From NCBI RefSeq assembly GCF_003610195.1, contig NZ_RAPO01000002.1:558001-622000 (forward strand): 64,000 nucleotides of DNA. Reading direction: 5' to 3'. The DNA is from Halopiger aswanensis. Its GTDB lineage: Archaea > Halobacteriota > Halobacteria > Halobacteriales > Natrialbaceae. The position numbers and the translations under genes were made by a program. Below are positions 1 through 8,131 of the stretch, in pieces. How positions within the stretch are numbered: position 1 is the stretch's first letter; each line of letters opens with the position of its first letter. The notes under the pieces were generated by a model that was not told where the DNA came from, ran no database searches, and saw only the letters and a program-made list of their open reading frames with translations.

Positions 1-1094
1 GGACGGTCGTCGCTGTCGACGATCTGGATCTCGAGATCGAGGACGGCGAGTTCGTGACCGTAGTCGGACCGTCGGGTTGCGGGAAGACGACGACGCTTCG
101 CATGCTCGCCGGCCTGGAGGAGCCGACGGACGGACGCATCGAGATCGGGGGCGAGGACGTCACCGACGTTCACGCGAAGAATCGAGACGTCGCGATGGTG
201 TTCCAGAACTACGCGCTGTACCCGCACAAGACGGTCTTCGAGAACATGGAGTTCGGGCTCCGGATGAGCACCGATCTCGAGGAAAAAGAGCGCCGACAGC
301 GGGTCGTCGAGACCGCCGAGATGATGGACATCGAGGAACTGCTCGAGGACAGGCCGGACGAACTCTCCGGCGGCCAGAAACAGCGCGTCGCGCTGGGGCG
401 GGCGATCGTCCGGGAACCCGACGTGTTCCTGTTCGACGAACCGCTCTCGAACCTCGACGCCAAACTCCGGACCTCCATGCGCGCGGAGATCCAGCGGCTG
501 CAGGACGAACTCGGGATCACGTCGGTCTACGTCACCCACGACCAGCACGAGGCGATGACCATGGGCGACCGGATCGTCATCCTCAACGACGGCAAGCTCC
601 AGCAGCAGGGCGAGCCGACCGAGGTGTACGAGAACCCCGCCAACGAGTTCGTCGCCGGCTTCATCGGTTCGCCCTCGATGAATTTCATCGACGTCGACGT
701 CGAGCGGACCGGCGATTCCCTGCGGCTGGTCGGCGCCGAAGGCGGGTTCGCGTTCGACCTCTCGACGTCGTTCCTCGCCGACCGCGGAGTCGACCTCGAG
801 TCGAGTCGGTACACGCTCGGTATCCGGCCCGAGAAGGTCTCGATCGCCGACGCGGGTGCGGACAACTCGCTCACGGCGACGATCGACGTCGTCGAACCGG
901 TCGGCTCGGACAACTACCTCCACCTCGATCTCGGCGCGGAGTTCATCGCCCGCGTCGGCACCGACGTCGACCTCGAGCCCGGCGATCAGGTGACGCTGAC
1001 GTTCGACGAGGCCGATATCCACCTCTTCGACGCCGAGACCGGCCGCAACGTCTTCGCTCGAGAGCGAACCGCGCCGGCGGCGACGCCACCGTAG
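1..1094 (+). CDS. Sugar ABC transporter ATP-binding protein (5' end outside window)
   Basis: The reading frame is open from the left edge, so the N-terminus is missing. The visible part has a complete ATPase core: Walker A GPSGCGKTT, the Q-loop in VFQNYALYP, signature LSGGQKQR, Walker B VFLFDEPLSNLDA and the switch His in VTHDQ. A C-terminal TOBE-like regulatory part follows (IRPEKV). This is the MalK/UgpC/MsmX class, which powers carbohydrate importers from the cytoplasmic face of the membrane. The permeases and binding protein presumably lie upstream. It converges with the glucoamylase gene and sits two genes from TrmB, which favours a glucose or maltooligosaccharide substrate, but that is inference. 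Confidence 0.93.
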   Translation, partial: TVVAVDDLDLEIEDGEFVTVVGPSGCGKTTTLRMLAGLEEPTDGRIEIGGEDVTDVHAKNRDVAMVFQNYALYPHKTVFENMEFGLRMSTDLEEKERRQRVVETAEMMDIEELLEDRPDELSGGQKQRVALGRAIVREPDVFLFDEPLSNLDAKLRTSMRAEIQRLQDELGITSVYVTHDQHEAMTMGDRIVILNDGKLQQQGEPTEVYENPANEFVAGFIGSPSMNFIDVDVERTGDSLRLVGAEGGFAFDLSTSFLADRGVDLESSRYTLGIRPEKVSIADAGADNSLTATIDVVEPVGSDNYLHLDLGAEFIARVGTDVDLEPGDQVTLTFDEADIHLFDAETGRNVFARERTAPAATPP

Positions 1095-1221
1095 CCGGCT
1101 CGCGACATTTCCCACCGCGTAGCGGAGTCGATTTTCAGTACGGTTTCGCCGCAGAACTCGTTCTTTCGTCCGCAGAACCCGCTCGCCGTTGCAGTGCGGC
1201 CGCGAAAATACCCGTGACTCG

Positions 1222-3306
1222 TTACTCGCGAAGCGGCACAGTCCCCTCCGCACTCTCGCTCGCGACCGGATCGGCGTCTCGTTCCGTCGCCTCCAGCGCG
1301 ATCGCCGTCGTCAGCCGCAGCGCGTGGGGCCAGCCCAGCGGCGTCGCGCTATCGGGCGTGCCGTCGTCGAAAAACTGCTCCGGCAGGTACTCGCCGTCAC
1401 CGCGCAGCGTCCCGCCGGGTTCGACGAGCGCGAGCAACGCCGTCGCCCACTCGTCGAACGCGTCGGCAGCCTCGTGATCTCGAGCGGCCAGCAGGTCGCC
1501 GAACTCGGCGGCCGCGTGGGCGCCCCACGCGGTCGTCACCGTCCAGACCTTCGGCTCGGCCTGCTCTTTCACGCGCCACGGGTCGTCCTCGAACCGCGCC
1601 AGGCCCTCGATCGGACCGTCAGGATCGCGGTACAGCCCCTCGAGCGTCGTCTCGAGGTGGGAGACGAGTCGCTCGATGCGCTCGTCGTCGATCGTCGTAT
1701 CCTCGAGCGCCGCGTACTCGGCGTGGGCCGACGCGAGCGCGAAGGTGCTGCCGTCGAGGCGCTCGTCCAGGTCGTCGCCGTCGAGCCGCAGCGCGTAACA
1801 CGCGCGGTCGGGCACCCACAGCCGATCGATCGCGTCGTAGACGATCCGGGCGTTCTCGGCCGCACGCTCCCGGTACTCGGCGGCGATCGGCGCCCGAGCG
1901 ATCGCGGCGTAGGCCTCGAGGTAGGTTGCCGCGGTGTGGGTGAACCGGCCGGTCATGTTCTCCCAGGCGTTCTGGACGCGTTCGGGGAGCCCGTCGTCTG
2001 CCAGGGTCGCGTCGAGCCCGTCGAGCGCCGCGAGCAGCGCCTCGCGGACCTCGTCGTCCGCGTCGTCGACGACGCGAAGGTACGTCGCGAGGAAGGTCGC
2101 GACGCTCGCGCTCTGGTCGGCCTGGTAGTCCGTCCCCGCGGAATCGCCCTCGAGGCGACCGTTCGCCCAGCCGGGTGCGATCTCGCCGTTGTGGGCCCAG
2201 ACGCGGTGGGGCCACGTGCCGTCCTCGAGTTGCGTCTCGACGTAGAAGCGGGCGCTTTGCCGGTGCCACGCCTCGAGGCCGAGGTCTGCCTCGCGGTCGG
2301 CGGCCAGCAGGAAGCCGGCGATCTCGGCGTCGTCGCGGAACCACGTGTAGCCGTAGCCGCCGGAGTACCGGAAGAACGGATCGAACTCGGGGCCGGCGAT
2401 CCGGGCGCCGTTCGACGCTCGCAGCAGGGACAACGTGCGCAGGTCCTCGACGATGCCGTCAACGCGACCGCCGGTCGCCCCTGCCACGTCGGGTAGTCGC
2501 GTTTGCACTTGCGTTCGGCCCGCCTCGAGGATCGACTCGCGGTCGCCGTGATCGGCCGCACCGGTGCGGACCTGCTCGAGGGCGTCGCTTCGACTGCTCC
2601 CATCGGCGTCGGTAAGCAGCGTCGCCACCGTCGTGCTCGGCTGTGCGCCGGTCAACTCGATTTCGGCCGTCGCGATCGGGCTGAGCCGCGTCTCCTCGTA
2701 GCGACCGTCGCCGTCCGAGCGGGGGAGTTCGATCGGCTCCCCGTCGAGCAGCTCCTCGAAGTACGGCGGCACCTGCCCGTCGATCTCGAGCGCCGTCGAC
2801 GCGGTGACGTAGTCGCGCTCGCGGTCGTGGTAGATCTCGACGGTGTCGTCGTGGCGGAGTTGCCCAGTGCGCTCGACTCGTCCCTCAGGGGCGAAGCCGA
2901 GACAGGCGTAGAGCGTTCCGCCGGAGTCGTCCGCATCCGCACCGTCACCCTCGAGTTCGAAGTGCGTGAGGTGCAACGCGCCGACCGTGACGTCGTACTG
3001 GCGAAGCGTCCGGTCGCCGACGTCGTGGACCGTCTCCACGACGGCCGTCTCGTCGACGTAGCGTTGCTCGCCGCCCTCGAGCCAGTGCATGCTGCCGTCG
3101 AGTTCGATTCCGAACCGCGAGCGCTCGATTCCGACGAGCCCCGAGAGCGGATAGGAGTAGTCTCTGACCGACCCGTCGGGAGCGACGTGAACGAGCCGTT
3201 CGTCGAGCCCCGAGAACAGCCCCGTCGTTGACCGGCGTTCGCCGGGGAACCGACGGGGGTCGCCCTGCGACCGTTTGACGTCGTTCAGGGCGCTGTGAAG
3301 TGTCAT
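1222..3306 (-). CDS. Glycoside hydrolase family 15 (glucoamylase / glucan 1,4-alpha-glucosidase type)
   Basis: The 694-residue protein has an N-terminal beta-rich part (about 1-300) and a GH15-type alpha/alpha-barrel part from about 310 onward. GH15 landmarks are GYGYTWFRDDAEIAGFLL, the TWPHRVWAHNGE region, a DYQADQSA segment, and C-terminal LPEQFF plus PLGWPHALRL. These enzymes release glucose from the ends of alpha-glucans or from short alpha-glucosides. No signal peptide is visible, so it probably acts on imported oligosaccharides in the cytoplasm. I chose the ATG at 3306: a TATA-like ATTTTAAT lies 28-35 nt upstream, and the longer frame to 3363 runs through that promoter. It is divergent from trmB, with which it shares a 150-nt promoter region. 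Confidence 0.88.
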   Translation of the reverse strand: MTLHSALNDVKRSQGDPRRFPGERRSTTGLFSGLDERLVHVAPDGSVRDYSYPLSGLVGIERSRFGIELDGSMHWLEGGEQRYVDETAVVETVHDVGDRTLRQYDVTVGALHLTHFELEGDGADADDSGGTLYACLGFAPEGRVERTGQLRHDDTVEIYHDRERDYVTASTALEIDGQVPPYFEELLDGEPIELPRSDGDGRYEETRLSPIATAEIELTGAQPSTTVATLLTDADGSSRSDALEQVRTGAADHGDRESILEAGRTQVQTRLPDVAGATGGRVDGIVEDLRTLSLLRASNGARIAGPEFDPFFRYSGGYGYTWFRDDAEIAGFLLAADREADLGLEAWHRQSARFYVETQLEDGTWPHRVWAHNGEIAPGWANGRLEGDSAGTDYQADQSASVATFLATYLRVVDDADDEVREALLAALDGLDATLADDGLPERVQNAWENMTGRFTHTAATYLEAYAAIARAPIAAEYRERAAENARIVYDAIDRLWVPDRACYALRLDGDDLDERLDGSTFALASAHAEYAALEDTTIDDERIERLVSHLETTLEGLYRDPDGPIEGLARFEDDPWRVKEQAEPKVWTVTTAWGAHAAAEFGDLLAARDHEAADAFDEWATALLALVEPGGTLRGDGEYLPEQFFDDGTPDSATPLGWPHALRLTTAIALEATERDADPVASESAEGTVPLRE

Positions 3307-3333
3307 CGTACGCAGCCGGTACGACCCCCACCG

Positions 3334-3341
3334 ATTAAAAT
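3334..3341 (-). promoter_or_regulatory. TATA-like box of the GH15 gene
   Basis: ATTTTAAT on the minus strand lies 28-35 nt before the chosen ATG, which fits a leaderless haloarchaeal transcript. No clear TrmB-type TACT-N7/8-GAGTA site is visible beside it. Confidence 0.5.
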
Positions 3342-3456
3342 TTGTTGTAATATGTATTCTCACTTTTCGTCAGCCGGCGAACGGGTCGGGACGCTGCGAA
3401 CGCGCGACGAAGAACCTTTTTACCACCCCCGCCGATGCCGTACGTACTGGGAACTC

Positions 3457-4515
3457 ATGGATACAGACGGGCTCGCCGGACTCCTCGAGCGGTTCGGTCT
3501 CTCTGAGAAGGAAATCGACACGTATCTCGCGATTCTCGACCACGGAGAGTCGAAAGCGAGCACGATCGCGGACGCCGCGGACGTCTCCAAGCGCTACGTC
3601 TACAGCATCAGCGAGGAACTCGAGGAACGCGGGTTCGTCGAGGTCGACGATCACGCGGTGCCGACGGTGATCCGCCCGGTCGATCCGGAGACGGTCGTCG
3701 AGCGGCTCACCCGCAGCGTCGAGGAGATGGAGCCGGAACTGCGATCGCGCTACACCACGACTGAGCGGCCGACCGAACAGTTCGAGGTCATCAAGTCGCG
3801 CCAGACCGTCCAAAAGCGCATCGAGAGCCTGCTCGCCGAGGCCGAGACGGAGGTCACGCTCTCGATCCCCGCGTCGGTGCTGCCGCAGGTCCGCGAAACG
3901 CTCGAGGAGACCGCCGAGCGCGGCGTACTCGTCTTGCTCCTGCTCGGGACGGCCGACAGCGACGTCGACACGGCGTCGCTCGCCGGCGTCGCGAGCACGG
4001 TTCGGACCTGGAACGCCCTCGTGCCGACGATGGTGACGGTCGACCGCCAACACGGCCTGCTCTCGCCGAGTCAACTGCTGACGACCTCGACGAGCGACAC
4101 GAAGGCGATCGCGCTCTCGCAGGAGCAACTCGTCCCCGTCCTCGCCGGCTCGTTCCTGGCGAACTACTGGCCGATCGCGGAGGAACGGTACGTGACGACG
4201 GCCGACGACCTCCCCGCGACCTACGAGGGGTTCCGCCACGCGGTCTTCCAGATCGCGCTCCATCTGGCGACCGACACGCCGCTCGAGGTCGACGTCACGG
4301 GCTCGCCGGTCGGCGACCGCGACCTCCCGTCGACGCTGACCGGCGAGGTCGTCGACGTCCGGCAGAGCCTCGTTCGCCCCGCCACGTCGACCGTCCCGAT
4401 CGAAAACGCGTTCGAGATCGACGTCGACGGCGACCGGTACACGATCGGGGGCGCCGGCGCCTTCCTCGAGGACTTCGAGGCGCAGTCGGTGACGATTCGG
4501 CCGCTCGAGGAGTAG
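3457..4515 (+). CDS. trmB: TrmB-family sugar-sensing transcriptional regulator
   Basis: The 352-residue protein starts with a winged helix typical of TrmB (LLERFGLSEKEIDTYLAIL, then a recognition-helix region around VSKRYVYSISEELEERGFV). A long effector domain follows, with QTVQKRIESLLAEAETEV and a sugar-binding-type C-terminal half. TrmB in Halobacterium senses glucose status and controls sugar catabolism and gluconeogenesis. I chose the ATG at 3457; the frame is open back to 3295, but a TTTTTA box at about 3417-3422 suits the inner start and the TrmB domain begins there. It lies directly upstream of KDPG aldolase (150-nt gap), next to a GH15 gene, and near two promoters with TrmB-like sites, so it is probably the local regulator. 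Confidence 0.9.
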   Translation: MDTDGLAGLLERFGLSEKEIDTYLAILDHGESKASTIADAADVSKRYVYSISEELEERGFVEVDDHAVPTVIRPVDPETVVERLTRSVEEMEPELRSRYTTTERPTEQFEVIKSRQTVQKRIESLLAEAETEVTLSIPASVLPQVRETLEETAERGVLVLLLLGTADSDVDTASLAGVASTVRTWNALVPTMVTVDRQHGLLSPSQLLTTSTSDTKAIALSQEQLVPVLAGSFLANYWPIAEERYVTTADDLPATYEGFRHAVFQIALHLATDTPLEVDVTGSPVGDRDLPSTLTGEVVDVRQSLVRPATSTVPIENAFEIDVDGDRYTIGGAGAFLEDFEAQSVTIRPLEE

Positions 4516-4652
4516 CCCGGCCGCTTTTGCTCGCACGCGCATTCCGCCCCGACCTTCTTGCGGATGGGCGGTGGACACCGATTCGATGACCACAAACGCG
4601 CTGCGCACAGCGGCTCACGAGTCGAATCGGACGCGAGTTACCGGTGCCGGAC

Positions 4653-4659
4653 GGAGGTG
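4653..4659 (+). promoter_or_regulatory. Shine-Dalgarno sequence deciding the KDPG aldolase start
   Basis: GGAGGTG lies 6 nt before the ATG at 4666. It supports that start over the open frame extending back to 4558, and implies a leadered message, perhaps shared with trmB. Confidence 0.7.
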
Positions 4660-4665
4660 TCGCCG

Positions 4666-5319
4666 ATGACCGATCGCCGGACGGTCGAGGAACGGATCGT
4701 CGAGAGCGGCGTCATCGCGGTCATGCGCGGAATCAGCACGGAGCGGATCGTCCCCGTCGCCCGCGCGCTCCACGAAGGCGGGGTCGACGCCCTCGAGATC
4801 ACGGCCGACGAACCCCACGCCCGCGACAAGATCGCCGCGGTCGACCGGGAACTGGCCGATCCCGACGTGGTCGTCGGCGCCGGCACCGTCCTCGACGCCG
4901 CAACTGCCCAATCGGTGATCGACGCGGGCGCGACCTTCGTCGTCTCGCCCCACGTCGACCGGGAGATTATCCGCACCTGCAACCGCCACAACGTGCTCGC
5001 CTCGCCCGGCGTCATGACCCCGACGGAGGCGGTCACCGCGCTCGAGGCCGGCGCGGACATCCTCAAGATGTTCCCCGCCGAAACGGTCGGCCCGGGCCAC
5101 ATCGGCGCGCTCAAGGGGCCGCTGGGAAACGTCGAGATCATTCCGACCGGCGGCGTCTCCGCGGACAACGTCGCCGACTACTTCGACGCCGGCGCGCTGG
5201 CCGTCGGCGCCGGCAGCGCCCTGATCGATTACGACGCGATCGCGGACGACGACATGGACGGCGTCCGAGAGCACGCCGAATCGTTCGTCGAGGCGGTCGA
5301 AGACGCCCGCAGCGAGTAA
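4666..5319 (+). CDS. eda: 2-dehydro-3-deoxy-6-phosphogluconate (KDPG) aldolase
   Basis: This 217-residue class I aldolase of the bacterial Eda type splits KDPG into pyruvate and glyceraldehyde 3-phosphate, the last dedicated step of the semiphosphorylative Entner-Doudoroff route. The Schiff-base Lys is K134 in DILKMFPAE. The family Glu is E44 in ALEIT, and the phosphate-binding PTGGV is at 160-164. Length matches the family. It follows trmB after 150 nt on the same strand, with its own Shine-Dalgarno sequence, so the two may be co-transcribed. It could also act on the galacto epimer (KDPGal). KDG kinase, which makes its substrate, is not in the window. Confidence 0.92.
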   Translation: MTDRRTVEERIVESGVIAVMRGISTERIVPVARALHEGGVDALEITADEPHARDKIAAVDRELADPDVVVGAGTVLDAATAQSVIDAGATFVVSPHVDREIIRTCNRHNVLASPGVMTPTEAVTALEAGADILKMFPAETVGPGHIGALKGPLGNVEIIPTGGVSADNVADYFDAGALAVGAGSALIDYDAIADDDMDGVREHAESFVEAVEDARSE

Positions 5320-5494
5320 CTCCGACCACCGACTCGAGCCGTTTCCGTAGCGGACGAACGGATCGTCGGTTCGTTCTTGCTGACTGATGACCGGAGGTCC
5401 GGTTGCTGGTCCGCTGATACGAATTTCCCGGTAGTCGGAACCAGGGCGTGTGAATCACAACCATACTCGATTATTGTACCTGTGGATCCGAATT

Positions 5495-5512
5495 AGCGCC
5501 TCGAGCGGCGCT
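5495..5512. repeat. Small inverted repeat in the KDPG aldolase-glucose dehydrogenase gap
   Basis: AGCGCC-N6-GGCGCT forms perfect 6-bp arms, about 175 nt after the aldolase stop. It could be a weak terminator stem or a protein site. There is no T-tract directly after it. Confidence 0.35.
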
Positions 5513-5542
5513 GATACGACCGATACCTGATCTCGAATTCTT

Positions 5543-5558
5543 TACTACGGACTAGGTA
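5543..5558 (+). promoter_or_regulatory. Degenerate TrmB-like site in the glucose dehydrogenase promoter
   Basis: TACT-N7-AGGTA resembles the TACT-N7/8-GAGTA motif reported for Halobacterium TrmB, with two mismatches in the second half-site. It sits just upstream of the TATA-like TCTTTTAT at 5561-5568, roughly over the BRE position. Confidence 0.45.
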
Positions 5559-5560
5559 AA

Positions 5561-5568
5561 TCTTTTAT
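5561..5568 (+). promoter_or_regulatory. TATA-like box of glucose dehydrogenase
   Basis: TCTTTTAT lies 24-31 nt before the ATG at 5592, as expected for a leaderless transcript. Confidence 0.6.
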
Positions 5569-5591
5569 CCGAGGCGAACCTTGGGAGACGT

Positions 5592-6662
5592 ATGCAAGCG
5601 ATCGCAGTCGAACCGGGGGCCGGCGAACCGACGCTCGTCGAGCGGCCTCGACCCGAACCCGAATCCGGGGAAGCGCTCGTGCGCACCCTTCGCGTCGGCG
5701 TCGACGGAACCGACCACGAAGTCATCGCGGGCCACCACGGCGACGTACCGAACGACGATACGCAACTCGTCCTCGGCCACGAAGCCGTCGGCGTCGTCGA
5801 GGACCCCAACGGCACCGACCTCGAGGCGGGACAGATCGTCGTACCGACGGTCCGACGGCGACCGAACGGGCACGGCAACGAGTACTTCGAGCGCGGCGAA
5901 CCCGACATGGCGCCCGACGGCGAGTACGTCGAGCGCGGGATCGTCGGCGCCCACGGCTTTATGGCCGAGTACTTCACCAGTCCCGCGGAGTACCTCATTC
6001 CGATTCCGGAGGAGCTCGCCCACCTCGGCTTCCTCGTCGAGCCGATCAGCATCTCCGAGAAGGCGATCGAACACGCGGTCGCCTCCCGCTCGGCGTTCGA
6101 CTGGGACCTCGAGTCGGCGCTGGTGCTGGGCAACGGCTCGCTCGGGCTGCTGACGCTCGGGATGTTCGCGGACGTCCTCGATATCGAGCGGACCTACTGT
6201 CTCGGACGGCGGGATCGACCGGATCCGACGATCGACATCATCGAGGAACTGGGCGGGACCTACATCGACTCCCGCGAAACGCCAGTGTCCGAAATTCCCG
6301 CCGCCTACGAGGGGATCGACCTCGTCTACGAGGCGACCGGCTACGCGAAACACGCCTTCGAGACGGTCGATGCGCTCGCCCCGAACGGCGTCGGCGTCCT
6401 GCTCGGCGTCCCCGAACCCTGGGAGTTCGAGGTCGACGGCGGACGGCTCCACCGCGAGATGGTCCTGCACAACAAGGCGCTGCTGGGCACCGTCAACTCC
6501 CACCGCGGCCACTTCGAGTCGGCCGTCGACACCCTCTCGCAGCTGCCGACGTGGCTCACGGGCGACCTCGTGACCGGCGTCTACGGCCTCGAGGAGTTCC
6601 AGCGGGCGTTCGAAACCGGCGACGGCGTCATCAAGACGGCCGTCGAGTTCTCGGCGCTCTGA
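5592..6662 (+). CDS. gdh: Glucose 1-dehydrogenase, halophilic zinc-dependent type
   Basis: This 356-residue medium-chain dehydrogenase oxidises glucose to gluconolactone, the first step of the semiphosphorylative Entner-Doudoroff pathway. The residues used for zinc and catalysis in Haloferax mediterranei glucose dehydrogenase are at the same positions: D38, H63, E64 and E150. The nucleotide fold has GNGSLG at 180-185. No structural-zinc Cys cluster is visible. It stands between KDPG aldolase and gluconate dehydratase on the same strand but has its own promoter, so the three genes are probably separate units under a common regulator. Confidence 0.94.
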   Translation: MQAIAVEPGAGEPTLVERPRPEPESGEALVRTLRVGVDGTDHEVIAGHHGDVPNDDTQLVLGHEAVGVVEDPNGTDLEAGQIVVPTVRRRPNGHGNEYFERGEPDMAPDGEYVERGIVGAHGFMAEYFTSPAEYLIPIPEELAHLGFLVEPISISEKAIEHAVASRSAFDWDLESALVLGNGSLGLLTLGMFADVLDIERTYCLGRRDRPDPTIDIIEELGGTYIDSRETPVSEIPAAYEGIDLVYEATGYAKHAFETVDALAPNGVGVLLGVPEPWEFEVDGGRLHREMVLHNKALLGTVNSHRGHFESAVDTLSQLPTWLTGDLVTGVYGLEEFQRAFETGDGVIKTAVEFSAL

Positions 6663-6725
6663 GACTGAGTGCGCGCAACGCGGACCCGTTTTCGACCGAC
6701 CGGATACTCACGAGATAGAAACTAT

Positions 6726-6741
6726 TACTACCGTCGGAGTA
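6726..6741 (+). promoter_or_regulatory. Exact TrmB-type operator in the gluconate dehydratase promoter
   Basis: TACT-ACCGTCG-GAGTA matches TACT-N7-GAGTA exactly. It overlaps the only TATA-like stretch (CTATTACTA, 6722-6730) and ends 12 nt before the ATG. A protein bound here would block the promoter, which suggests repression of this gene; direction and ligand are inferred. Confidence 0.72.
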
Positions 6742-6753
6742 AGGGTTCTTCCC

Positions 6754-7992
6754 ATGGGAGTCGATTACTCGCAGTTGCACGATCCAAACGCCGAGTATAC
6801 GATGCGGGACCTCTCGTCGGAAACGATGGGCGTGACCCGCGACCGCGGCGGCGACCGCGACGTCGAGATCACCGACGTCCAGACGACGATGGTCAACGGC
6901 AACTTCCCGTGGACCCTCGTGCGCATCTACACGGACGCGGGCATCGTCGGGACCGGTGAAGCCTACTGGGGCGCCGGCGTCCCCGAACTGATCGAGCGGA
7001 TGAAGCCGTTCATCGTCGGCGAGAACCCGCTCGACATCGACCGACTCTACGAACATCTCGTCCAGAAGATGTCCGGCGAGGGGTCGATCGCCGGCGTCAC
7101 CATCACCGCCATCTCGGGTATCGAGGTCGCCCTGCACGACCTGGCGGGCAAGATCCTCGAGGTGCCGGCCTACCAGCTGCTCGGCGGCAAGTACCGCGAC
7201 GAGATGCGCGTCTACTGCGACTGCCACACCGAGGAGGAAGCCGACCCCGACGCCTGCGCCGACGAAGCCGAACGCGTCGTCGAGGAACTCGGCTACGACG
7301 CCCTGAAGTTCGACCTCGACGTTCCCTCGGGCCACGAGAAGGACCGCGCGAACCGCCACCTGCGCGAGCCCGAGATCGAACACAAGGCCGAGATCGTCGA
7401 GAAGGTCACCGAGCGCGTCGGCGACCGCGCCGACGTCGCCTTCGACTGCCACTGGACGTTCTCCGGCGGCAGCGCCAAGCGACTCGCCGAGCGCCTCGAG
7501 GAGTACGACGTCTGGTGGCTCGAGGACCCCGTCCCGCCGGAGAACCACGACGTCCAGCAGGAGGTTACCCAGTCGACGACGACGCCGATCACCGTCGGCG
7601 AGAACGTCTACCGCAAGCACGGCCAGCGCCGCCTGCTCGAGGAGCAGGCCGTCGACATCATCGCGCCGGACATGCCCAAGGTCGGCGGCATGCGCGAAAC
7701 CCGGAAAATCGCCGATATGGCGGACACCTACTACGTGCCCGTGGCGATGCACAACGTCGCTTCGCCGGTCGCAACTATCGCCGGTGCCCACGTCGGTGCC
7801 GCGGTGTCGAACTCGCTGGCCATCGAGTACCACTCCTACGAACTCGAGTGGTGGGAAGACCTCGTCGAGGAAGACGTCATCGAGGACGGCTACATCGAGA
7901 TCCCCGAGGAGCCGGGTCTCGGCGTGACGCTCGACCTCGATACCGTCGAGGAGCACATGGTCGAGGGCGAGACCCTCTTCGACGAGGCGTAA
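6754..7992 (+). CDS. Gluconate dehydratase (enolase superfamily)
   Basis: This 412-residue protein belongs to the mandelate racemase/muconate-lactonizing subgroup. Metal ligands read as D231 (AFDCHW), E257 (WWLEDPV) and E283 (VGENVY), with K185 (ALKFDLD) and H333 (AMHN) as likely acid/base residues. In haloarchaea this family includes gluconate dehydratase (gluconate to 2-keto-3-deoxygluconate) and the related xylonate dehydratase. The neighbours, glucose dehydrogenase and KDPG aldolase, favour gluconate. An N-terminal stretch of about 35 residues precedes the usual family start. A TrmB-type operator overlaps its promoter. Confidence 0.88.
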   Translation: MGVDYSQLHDPNAEYTMRDLSSETMGVTRDRGGDRDVEITDVQTTMVNGNFPWTLVRIYTDAGIVGTGEAYWGAGVPELIERMKPFIVGENPLDIDRLYEHLVQKMSGEGSIAGVTITAISGIEVALHDLAGKILEVPAYQLLGGKYRDEMRVYCDCHTEEEADPDACADEAERVVEELGYDALKFDLDVPSGHEKDRANRHLREPEIEHKAEIVEKVTERVGDRADVAFDCHWTFSGGSAKRLAERLEEYDVWWLEDPVPPENHDVQQEVTQSTTTPITVGENVYRKHGQRRLLEEQAVDIIAPDMPKVGGMRETRKIADMADTYYVPVAMHNVASPVATIAGAHVGAAVSNSLAIEYHSYELEWWEDLVEEDVIEDGYIEIPEEPGLGVTLDLDTVEEHMVEGETLFDEA

Positions 7993-8131
7993 GCCGCCAC
8001 AGCGCCTCGAACCTTCTCTCTGCAGTTGTTGCAGCCTCGTCAGCCGCCGCTCTCGACAACGACAACCGTAATTCGTCGGGCTGACGGTGCCGGGACGTGT
8101 TTTAATACCGTCGTTGGAGTCGAACGCCGTG

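Noticed and set aside
3442-3450. GTACGTACT near the trmB start as an autoregulatory TrmB site
   Set aside because: It has a TACT half-site but no GAGTA or AGTA at the right distance.
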